DNA from: an uncultured Thalassolituus sp.
GTDB taxonomy: Bacteria > Pseudomonadota > Gammaproteobacteria > Pseudomonadales > Oceanobacteraceae
Assembly: GCF_950066645.1 (NCBI RefSeq)
Contig: NZ_CATMFB010000009.1
Span: 101,826-165,825, forward strand
Length of the DNA stretch: 64,000 bases
Reading direction: 5' to 3'
The notes below the pieces were generated by a model. It was not told the DNA's origin. It made no database searches and worked only from the letters and a program-made list of their open reading frames with translations. Every line of letters starts with the position of its first letter. The first letter of the stretch is position 1. Both the position numbers and the translations under genes were made by a program. Shown piece after piece: positions 18,650 through 26,087 of this stretch.

Positions 18650-19264
18650 ATGAAACCGTTGTTCGCTGTTCTGCCCCTCGCCCTCACTGCTGCTGTTGCT
18701 TCTGCTGAGATCGTCGAAATCCCACCTGAAGAAATGACGCAGGAATACATCCGCGACACGACCGTTATCGTGAAAGAACGCGTGCCTGTGCTTGAACAGG
18801 CCCCGAAAGCCATGATTAAGGTGTCTCCATTAGAAGATGACTTCTCTGAAGGGGAATCCACCCTGGAAACGACTGGCGAGCTGACAGCAGCGCAACGCGC
18901 CCTGCTCGAATCGATTTTCAGCGATAACAGCGCCCAGCAGAATTTTCAGCTGGATTCGCAGTCGTCCTTCGCCTATCAGTCTCCGGCGTATGATCCGTAC
19001 CTTCACGTCAATGACGATAAACTGCGTGAAGTACTCGGCCTTGAACCCGGTGCGCCGATTGACTACAACAACCTGCAGTTTCCAGCCACAGCGCAGACCA
19101 ACGGTGTGAACGCACTGTCTTCTGACAACCCTGGCCAGTTCCAGCTGGTGATTCCCAACAGCGGGAACTATTCTCCCTCCGCTTTCTCTACCCCTAACGG
19201 AGAAATTGGTGTTACTGTGACCAACGACAACATCATTTTTCAGATGAACACCCCACAACAGTAA
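18650..19264 (+). CDS. Hypothetical exported protein
   Basis: The 204-residue protein starts at ATG 18650 behind AAGGG, with a signal peptide (MKPLFAVLPLALTAAVASA). A longer open frame upstream is not convincing. The mature protein is rich in Gln, Asn, Ser and Pro, has no cysteines, and contains repeated short polar stretches. It is probably periplasmic or surface-associated. No family is recognised. A GGCCGGAA/TTTCGGCC inverted repeat at about 19290-19313 downstream may be its terminator. Confidence 0.7.
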   Translation: MKPLFAVLPLALTAAVASAEIVEIPPEEMTQEYIRDTTVIVKERVPVLEQAPKAMIKVSPLEDDFSEGESTLETTGELTAAQRALLESIFSDNSAQQNFQLDSQSSFAYQSPAYDPYLHVNDDKLREVLGLEPGAPIDYNNLQFPATAQTNGVNALSSDNPGQFQLVIPNSGNYSPSAFSTPNGEIGVTVTNDNIIFQMNTPQQ

Positions 19265-19451
19265 AGTTGTGTATAGCAGCGGATCTGCTGGCCGGAATTG
19301 TACTATTTCGGCCAAAATCCGAGAAAAAGCCTATATATTTCAATAGGTTAGAAAGAGATCAATTATTCGTAAAGAAAACATACAACTATGGCCTTCTGTC
19401 TATAAGTACGATAGAGTGGACCAACTATAAGAATAAAGAGCCCGGTGCGAT

Positions 19452-20723
19452 ATGAACTTCTCTACCTACAGTCCCGCAGCCCTCAAAAGCGCCCCGTCCA
19501 TCCAGATGGTCGGAGAATACAAGGTTGAGTTTCTCGCTTATGAGAGCCCAGACAACATGGACAAAGCACCTGTCATGTTTCTTGGTGGAGCTTTCCAGAG
19601 TTTTTCCTCTTTCCGCAACGAAGTAGAACAGATCCTTGAGCATTGTCCGGTGATACTGGCTGACTTCCCTTCTCAGGGCAGCAACGATCAGTTAGCACCC
19701 GATCTGGATATGGAAGACTACGCCGATCTGATCGCAGGTTTCCTGACCTCTCAGAACGTCCGTAAGGTACAGCTGATGGGCGTCAGCTATGGCTCCGCCA
19801 TGGCGACCCTCTTTGCTTCTAAATACCCGGAGCTGATCGAGCGCCTGCTGATTTCCGGCATTACCTGCTTCCGTCGTGAAAGCCTGATCACCCTGCTTGA
19901 AGACTCTCTCAAGCTGCTCGAAACCGGTGACATGGATGCGTTCGCAACGACTGCAGTCTGCAACCTGATCAACCATAACCGTATGGAAGAAACAAACATC
20001 GGCGCAACCTATCGTCGCCTGCTGTTCCGTCAGATTGCACGCCTCAACGACAACGAACGTATGCGCTACGCTCAGAACACCCGTCGCCTGCTGCGTTTTG
20101 AAGGTTTCCCTGCGTTCCCGGTATGCGAAACTCTGATTGCGACCGGCGAATACGACAACTTCACACTGCCTCAGGAAAATGCGGCAGTGGCTCGTCAATG
20201 TCCTAACGGTACCTTCGCGGTAATCCGCAACGCGGATCACCTGGCTCAGTTCGAGCAGAAGTCAGCCTCTATGGAGGTTGTCTGCCGCTTTATGACTGGT
20301 CAGTCACTTGAGGGCATTCCAGGGGTTGATATCTATGACCCGCAGGCATTCGATTTTGCGAACCAGCGTCTGCAGGCTCGTCTGCGTCCAATGGAACAGC
20401 CTTACACCCTCGTAGACCAAGCGACCGGAAAAAGCCACACAGTGCGTATGCTGAACATCAATTTCAGCGGCTGTGAGCTGGAACAGATTCACGTTGATAT
20501 GGCTCTGACGGAAGCGTCTGACGAGCTGTACCTCGAACTCCCGGAAACCGGACACACCTACCATGTGCGGGTTCTGGCGAAAGACAAAAAGCGTATGCGT
20601 TGCCTGATTATGCAGCGTGATATTAAGGCTGCGGAATCACTGCTCTCCTACCTGAAAGAGCACCTGCTGATGATTCGCGACAACCAGCCTGCAGTTGAGG
20701 AAGTAGCGGGCCGCCTGGCCTGA
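19452..20723 (+). CDS. Alpha/beta hydrolase with C-terminal PilZ-like domain
   Basis: 423 residues. The N-terminal 275 form an alpha/beta-hydrolase fold: GGAFQSFSS oxyanion region, nucleophile elbow GVSYGS with Ser112, and a late His in RNADHLAQFE. The C-terminal part (about 300-405) carries an RxxxR (Arg306-Arg310) and, 27 residues on, NxS (Asn337, Ser339), which is the pattern of c-di-GMP-binding PilZ domains; the final Gly of DxSxxG is replaced by Glu342. Substrate unknown. A strong terminator follows, so it is monocistronic. The PilZ call is inference from motif and spacing. Confidence 0.75.
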   Translation: MNFSTYSPAALKSAPSIQMVGEYKVEFLAYESPDNMDKAPVMFLGGAFQSFSSFRNEVEQILEHCPVILADFPSQGSNDQLAPDLDMEDYADLIAGFLTSQNVRKVQLMGVSYGSAMATLFASKYPELIERLLISGITCFRRESLITLLEDSLKLLETGDMDAFATTAVCNLINHNRMEETNIGATYRRLLFRQIARLNDNERMRYAQNTRRLLRFEGFPAFPVCETLIATGEYDNFTLPQENAAVARQCPNGTFAVIRNADHLAQFEQKSASMEVVCRFMTGQSLEGIPGVDIYDPQAFDFANQRLQARLRPMEQPYTLVDQATGKSHTVRMLNINFSGCELEQIHVDMALTEASDELYLELPETGHTYHVRVLAKDKKRMRCLIMQRDIKAAESLLSYLKEHLLMIRDNQPAVEEVAGRLA

Positions 20724-20756
20724 GACCTGTGCACGGCAGAGATGCCATGTACCTGA

Positions 20757-20776
20757 CCCGCTTCGGCGGGTTTTTT
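20757..20776 (+). terminator. Rho-independent terminator
   Basis: CCCGC-TTCG-GCGGG stem-loop with a stable TTCG tetraloop, followed directly by six Ts. It lies 34 bp after the hydrolase stop. Confidence 0.9.
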
Positions 20777-20814
20777 ATTGCCCGTCGTTTAATTGCCCGT
20801 CGTTAGTTACGACA

Positions 20815-22905
20815 TCAGATCCGGCGGAACGGCGGCAGCGAATCCAGTAATAAACGCCCGTATCGGTGAGACACCAGACGCTTATCGAGAATGCTGATTC
20901 TGCCCTGGTCACTTTCCTTGCGGATAAGCCGGCCACACGCCTGAATCAGGCGTATCGATGCCGCAGGCAGTGTCAGCTCCATAAAGGGATTGCGCCCCCG
21001 GCTTTCCATCCACTCTGAGATCGCTGCCTGAATCGGATCGTCCGGTACCGCAAATGGAATTTTCACAATCACAACATGAGTGACATATTCGCCCGGCAGG
21101 TCAATGCCTTCTGCAAAGCTCGCGAGGCCGAAAATCAGACTCCCCTCACCCTTATCAATCCGCTCTTTGTGACGGCGGACAATTTCACCTTTAGGCAGAT
21201 AGCCCTGACTCAGGAGAATGTCGTACCAGTCACGGATAAAGAAATCACGGGTGGCCTCAAGCTGGGCACGGGAGCTGAACAGAACCAGAGTGCCTTTGGT
21301 GGTATCTACATTGTCTTTTAACCAGCTCTGAACATCGCCTTCGAACGATTCGCTCTTCGGATCAGAAGCCAGCTGAACGACTTCCAACTCCCCCAGCTCA
21401 GGATAATTAAACGGACTTGCGACCCGCTCATAGGTCGCCCAGTCAGGCAGTCCGGCTTCCCAGCGAAGTGTGTTGAAGCTGTTCAGAGCCGTCAGCGTGG
21501 CTGAAGTCAGTACAGCGCCATAGCAGCGGCTCCAGAGATTACGTCTGAGCTGCTCAGCGACGGATATTGGCGACGCGGACATAATAATATCCCAGTCATC
21601 TCCGAACGGTGTTTTGTTCAGCCAGCGCGCGACGGGCAGCTCACCTTCGGCTTCTGCCGCCGCCAGCCAGGACAAGGCCTCCGACAACTGCTCTGCGCGG
21701 GCGAGCATTATTCCCACAGGCGCCTGCCAGGATTCTGCGACATCCCGGGCAACTTCAGGCTCTTCCTTCGGATCAAGCGACTTCTGCAGCAGGTCGTTCA
21801 GTTTATCCAGACACTGAAGTACGGGCTGTAATGGAGCTTTCATCGTGGTCAGCAGGTCTTTCAGGCTGTCCGGTGCATGGCCAAACTCAAAGCGCAGACG
21901 ATCCCTTTCGCCAAGAAGATCCATGACCATCGGCCACAACAGGCTGACTGACTGTGTCAGTGTTCTTATATGCTCCGGCGCCTCACGCATCGAGTGCATG
22001 ATACTGACGGGCATCCCCGCCTGAGCAATAAACTGATCGAAGAGTTTCTCCAGCTGCTTCAGCCACTGGCGCGTCGAGCGAACCCCCATATCCAGGCGGA
22101 AATGGTTCAGCGCCTTATCTGCCAGATGGTGGCCCTCGTCGAAAACATAGATAGTTTTATCGGGCGCCGGCAGAACAGCGCCTCCTCCCAGAGACAGATC
22201 CGCCAACACCAGGTCGTGGTTAGCGACAATGATATCGGCCTCTTCCATGGCTGCCCGGGCCTTATAAAAGGAGCAGTTATTAAAGTGTTGGCAGCGGCGG
22301 TTTGAGCACTCGCGATGCGTCGCCGTCAGGTGGCTCCACTGACTGTGTTCGATTTCATCCGGCCATCTGTCCCGGTCGCCATCCCAACCGCCGCTGGCGT
22401 ACTGAGACAGCATATCTTCATAGAGCGCTCTGTCTTTTTCTTCCGGCGTCTGTTCAAACAAGTCGACGGTAGCCAGCATTCCCGAAAGGTGCTGCAGCGC
22501 TTTGTCTAATTTCACCAGGCAGAGGTAACGTCCGCGGCCCTTAGCCAGCGCGTAATTAAAAGGCAGAGAAATGTGCTTTTTGAGGGCCGGCAGATCTTTA
22601 TCGAGAATCTGCTCCTGCAGGGCGACAGTCGCCGTTGATATAAGCAGTTTACGCTCCCGCTCTACAGCAACGGGTAGCGCTGCGATCAGGTACGCCAGTG
22701 TTTTACCCGTGCCCGTGCCAGCTTCTACGACGGCAATACCCGCGTTGTTATCTCGCTCACCCTTGTCTCCTTCATGAACATTGCCCAGCGCTTTGGCGAT
22801 TTCTGCAATCATGACCCGCTGTCCAAGGCGCGGGCGTAACTCCATCGCCTTGATGCATTCGCGATACAGGCTCTGAATCCGTTCTTTGGTTTCTTTAGTG
22901 AGCAT
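20815..22905 (-). CDS. dinG: ATP-dependent DNA helicase DinG
   Basis: A 5'-3' superfamily 2 helicase of the XPD/Rad3 type, linked in E. coli to R-loop removal and DNA damage. The 696 residues have Walker A (GTGTGKT) near residue 51, four cysteines for a 4Fe-4S cluster (one in RYLCLVK, then CSNRRCQHFNNC), and the helicase motif II as DEGH. The C-terminal motif VI (QACGRLIRKESDQGR) is intact. Its start overlaps the gspB stop by 1 bp, so it is the last gene of gspA-gspB-dinG. Confidence 0.95.
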   Translation of the reverse strand: MLTKETKERIQSLYRECIKAMELRPRLGQRVMIAEIAKALGNVHEGDKGERDNNAGIAVVEAGTGTGKTLAYLIAALPVAVERERKLLISTATVALQEQILDKDLPALKKHISLPFNYALAKGRGRYLCLVKLDKALQHLSGMLATVDLFEQTPEEKDRALYEDMLSQYASGGWDGDRDRWPDEIEHSQWSHLTATHRECSNRRCQHFNNCSFYKARAAMEEADIIVANHDLVLADLSLGGGAVLPAPDKTIYVFDEGHHLADKALNHFRLDMGVRSTRQWLKQLEKLFDQFIAQAGMPVSIMHSMREAPEHIRTLTQSVSLLWPMVMDLLGERDRLRFEFGHAPDSLKDLLTTMKAPLQPVLQCLDKLNDLLQKSLDPKEEPEVARDVAESWQAPVGIMLARAEQLSEALSWLAAAEAEGELPVARWLNKTPFGDDWDIIMSASPISVAEQLRRNLWSRCYGAVLTSATLTALNSFNTLRWEAGLPDWATYERVASPFNYPELGELEVVQLASDPKSESFEGDVQSWLKDNVDTTKGTLVLFSSRAQLEATRDFFIRDWYDILLSQGYLPKGEIVRRHKERIDKGEGSLIFGLASFAEGIDLPGEYVTHVVIVKIPFAVPDDPIQAAISEWMESRGRNPFMELTLPAASIRLIQACGRLIRKESDQGRISILDKRLVSHRYGRLLLDSLPPFRRI

Positions 22906-23537
22906 CAGCGGATTGCCTGCCAGCCACGGCTACGACCGACAAATACCGTCCATCCAGAGACATCCAGACTCAGTCCATCTTTGGTTATTTCTTTGATGCT
23001 GACGCCTTGTGTCAGAGTGTCGCCTTCCTTCCACACCCGGTCATTCATTGTGACCGTTCGCTTAGAAGGCACAGAGCTGTAGAGGTGCCCGGTGATATTC
23101 AGCGTAGGAATCTGCTTAAGCGCCTCAACTGGCGCCGCACCGCTCTTCCCGGCCTTTGGAACGACACTGACTGCCACCGGAGCCACAGGCGCCTGTAAGG
23201 TTGCTGAACTCATAACGGCACCCGGTGTTTCGTCTACCGTATCCGGAACGTTCACTGGCGTGCTGTTTTCTTCGATGTCGGTAACCGCCGCCGTTTCAAT
23301 GGGTACGGGTACCGGTGCGACTGCAGGCTCAGTCGGGGGATTCCGCCACAACAGCAGCACGATCAGGATCAGAAGTAACAACAGAAGCAGAGCGATAACG
23401 GGAAGCCACTTCTGTCCTGCACTGGCATCCTGTACACGCGATGCCGGCGATATTGCCACCGTTGAGAACTCACGCTCTGGCTGATTTTTCTGCCTTTCTT
23501 CTTCCGATTTTTTCAGAGCATCCAGGATGTAAGACAT
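22905..23537 (-). CDS. gspB: General secretion pathway protein B
   Basis: A 210-residue bitopic membrane protein. A cytoplasmic N-terminus (MSYILDALKKSEEERQK, the family start) is followed by one helix near residues 45-65, a Pro/Val-rich linker, and a C-terminal GspB domain (LNITGHLYSS... MNDRVWKEGDTL). With GspA it helps place the type II secretin in the peptidoglycan layer. Adjacent genes overlap by 1 bp at both ends. Confidence 0.9.
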   Translation of the reverse strand: MSYILDALKKSEEERQKNQPEREFSTVAISPASRVQDASAGQKWLPVIALLLLLLLILIVLLLWRNPPTEPAVAPVPVPIETAAVTDIEENSTPVNVPDTVDETPGAVMSSATLQAPVAPVAVSVVPKAGKSGAAPVEALKQIPTLNITGHLYSSVPSKRTVTMNDRVWKEGDTLTQGVSIKEITKDGLSLDVSGWTVFVGRSRGWQAIR

Positions 23538-24976
23538 TAGCCGCCCCTCTGCATATGCATCAGGGTACGCGGCCCGATAATCCGGTCAGCTTTCAAACCA
23601 TGACTGATCTGAAACTCAGCAACGGCCTGCTCAAGAAGCGGATCGTAAAACTCAGGGTCTGCCTGAAACTGAACGCCCCCGGGGCCAATGGAAGTCCATT
23701 CCTGATTCCAGTTGATGCCCAGTCTGGAGCGTACCCAGCGGATGATGGCGGCTTTATCACCGGGCTTGACCGTATCTTCGTAGCCCGGCGGTACCTGCCA
23801 GAGCACCAGTGCATCTCCCGTCGCGACAGAGATGTCAGGAGAAAGCACCCGCCAGCTGCCCCTTGCCACAGGAACTGCAACCGGCTGCTCAAGATCTTTC
23901 AATTCGGTCAGTGGCCAGTCAACCCAAAGGCAACGGTACTGACTCTGGAGCAGATCCGAGCAGCTTTCCACGTCCATCCCTAACGATTGACTGAGCAGGT
24001 TAAGTGGGTTCTGAGCACCGTCTGATAGCGCACTGTCTGATGGCGCAACTGGCACCGGTGAGCGGAACAGTAGCAGCGCAAGAGCGACACACACCAGAAC
24101 GCCCAATGCACCGACACTGCCCGCCAGAGCAACCGGCTTCCAACGACGGCCGGACGCCGGGCGTTGCGACGGCTTGCCGATCACTTCTTCCACCGCCTGC
24201 CGGGCGATGGCTGCCGATACCTGAGCGGCCCCGGTTGCATACGCACCAAGCAACGCACGATCGGCAATGCTGTTGATCAGACGAGGAACCCCACCACTGG
24301 CTTTATGAATTATTTTTACGGACGCTCGGTCAAACAGCATGCTATCGCCACCCGCACAGACAATCCGGTGCTCCAGATAAGATGCGGTATCGTCAGCACT
24401 GAGGTGATCGAGATGGTAGCGCGCCGTGATGCGTTGATTAAGCTGGCGGAGATCATACCGCGCCAGCAGATCGCGCAGCTCTGGCTGACCGACGAGGACA
24501 AGCGTCAGCAACTTGTCCCGATGGGTTTCAAGGTTGGTCAACAGGCGAATCTGTTCAAGCAATGGCGCCGGCATCGACTGTGCTTCATCAATGACGCATA
24601 TCACCCGCTGGTGTTTGCTGAAGCAGCGCAGCAGGCCAAGGTTAAGATCAGCGTATAACTCTTTCAGCGATGAATTTTCGCTGTACTCAATGCCCAGCTC
24701 GTCACATATGCTCTGCAACAACTCGACGGGTGACAGCTGGGGATTAAAAATGTATGCAACGTGATCACCATCAGGCACAGATTCAATCAGCGCCCGGCAC
24801 AAGGTTGTCTTCCCGGTGCCCACCTCTCCGGTCAGGCAGATCAGGCCGCCCTGATCTGTCAGGGCATAACTCAGATGTGCCAGCGCCTCCTGGTGTCCCT
24901 GTGAGGGATACAGGAATTCAGGATCAGGAGAGATCGTAAAAGGCAGGCGCTGCAGGCCAAAGTACTCAAGGTACAT
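23537..24976 (-). CDS. gspA: General secretion pathway protein A (ExeA-type ATPase)
   Basis: 479 residues. An AAA ATPase domain has Walker A GEVGTGKTT near residue 46 and Walker B CVIDEAQ. A single helix (about 280-302) is followed by a periplasmic part ending in a peptidoglycan-binding domain (LEQAVAEFQISHGL... GPRTLMHM). It binds peptidoglycan and supports assembly of the type II secretion secretin together with GspB. The lipase at 45713-47503 is a plausible substrate of that system. Confidence 0.92.
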   Translation of the reverse strand: MYLEYFGLQRLPFTISPDPEFLYPSQGHQEALAHLSYALTDQGGLICLTGEVGTGKTTLCRALIESVPDGDHVAYIFNPQLSPVELLQSICDELGIEYSENSSLKELYADLNLGLLRCFSKHQRVICVIDEAQSMPAPLLEQIRLLTNLETHRDKLLTLVLVGQPELRDLLARYDLRQLNQRITARYHLDHLSADDTASYLEHRIVCAGGDSMLFDRASVKIIHKASGGVPRLINSIADRALLGAYATGAAQVSAAIARQAVEEVIGKPSQRPASGRRWKPVALAGSVGALGVLVCVALALLLFRSPVPVAPSDSALSDGAQNPLNLLSQSLGMDVESCSDLLQSQYRCLWVDWPLTELKDLEQPVAVPVARGSWRVLSPDISVATGDALVLWQVPPGYEDTVKPGDKAAIIRWVRSRLGINWNQEWTSIGPGGVQFQADPEFYDPLLEQAVAEFQISHGLKADRIIGPRTLMHMQRGG

Positions 24977-25039
24977 GAATAATCCGCGTTGAATTCAGCT
25001 GCAGCATGATACCGGATTTACCCGGTCTGTGCAGAGGCC

Positions 25040-26086
25040 CTACCACTGATAAAAGAGACTGGCTTCCAGCTGAGCATCGCGCACATAGTTGAGCCGCAGA
25101 TCATCAGCCGCATAACGTATCCGGAACCATTCACCCACCAGATACACGCCCAGCTGATTCGCTGAAGAAACTGAAACACCGGACACGAACGAACCGACAA
25201 GCCAGTCTTTCCGCAGAGTCAGATTGCGGTATGGCCCGTGCAAGATCAGATCGCCATGCATACGGTAAGGCTCATAACTGAGCGAACCCCTCACTGTTAC
25301 CGGGATACGGGTAATATAATCTTCAAGAACATCCTTGCCCGAAACGGAAGCCCCTTCCTGCTCACAGACCGACGTTTCAACCGTGCCTACGTTAATGCAT
25401 CCGGTGCGATGCGATGCAGTAAAAAATTCAAGACGATTCCAGAGGTCTCTGAGCTCGAAGCTTGCTGTCCAGTCGTCATTAAAGCTGCGAGTACCTGCCA
25501 CCGAAAGCGAATACCCAAAACGCTCTCCTTCCTCCGCTTCGTAAGCCAGGATTTTGTCTTCATCAAAGTAGTAATCAAGAAAAGCAGAGGCGTTGGTCCC
25601 CTCACCTTCACTCGAACGCCCGGAGAGTTCACCAAACTGATAATGCCCAAGCTTATACAGAGTAAAAGATGGCGTCAGCGACCAGCCATTTCCAGAAAAA
25701 CGGTAGCCCGCAAAGACCCCTCTGGCATCGAAACTGGATACGTCGAGATCGATATTTTTGTCAGTGGAATTTTCAGAGCCCTGCTCCACTTCCTCGTACC
25801 AGGAGACAGTGTCAGGCGTGAATTCATACAGGTAGTAATAGCGACGCTCGGCACCCAGCAACCAGCCCTGATACTCTGCAGTCAGCGATGCGGTACCGTC
25901 AGCAAAAGCAAAATCACTGCTTCTTGCGTTGCTCTCCCAGCCGTTAATCATCTGATCGATGGGGACAGGCCCGGACGACGCTTCGATAGTTAACCGGGCC
26001 GACACGCGGCCCTCAGAAGGAGGTTGCGCATGAACCAGGAACGGCAGCAGGCCGATAACACACCCTGCTACCCATGGCGCTCTCAT
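25040..26086 (-). CDS. Putative outer-membrane beta-barrel protein
   Basis: The start is taken at ATG 26086 (MRAPWVAGCVIGLLPFLVHA), a clear signal peptide; 23 earlier codons lie inside the upstream gene. The mature protein of about 330 residues is rich in alternating aromatic and polar residues and ends in YQW, the terminal-aromatic signal of BAM-inserted barrels. Two cysteines (GCINV, VCEQ) may form a disulphide in a loop. It begins 1 bp after the stop of the large lipoprotein gene, so the two are probably made together. Family not recognised. Confidence 0.65.
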   Translation of the reverse strand: MRAPWVAGCVIGLLPFLVHAQPPSEGRVSARLTIEASSGPVPIDQMINGWESNARSSDFAFADGTASLTAEYQGWLLGAERRYYYLYEFTPDTVSWYEEVEQGSENSTDKNIDLDVSSFDARGVFAGYRFSGNGWSLTPSFTLYKLGHYQFGELSGRSSEGEGTNASAFLDYYFDEDKILAYEAEEGERFGYSLSVAGTRSFNDDWTASFELRDLWNRLEFFTASHRTGCINVGTVETSVCEQEGASVSGKDVLEDYITRIPVTVRGSLSYEPYRMHGDLILHGPYRNLTLRKDWLVGSFVSGVSVSSANQLGVYLVGEWFRIRYAADDLRLNYVRDAQLEASLFYQW

Positions 26087-26087
26087 A

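Noticed and set aside
25238..25993. 251-codon open frame on the plus strand
   Set aside because: Antisense to the barrel candidate; no plausible start signal and Arg/Thr-rich composition.
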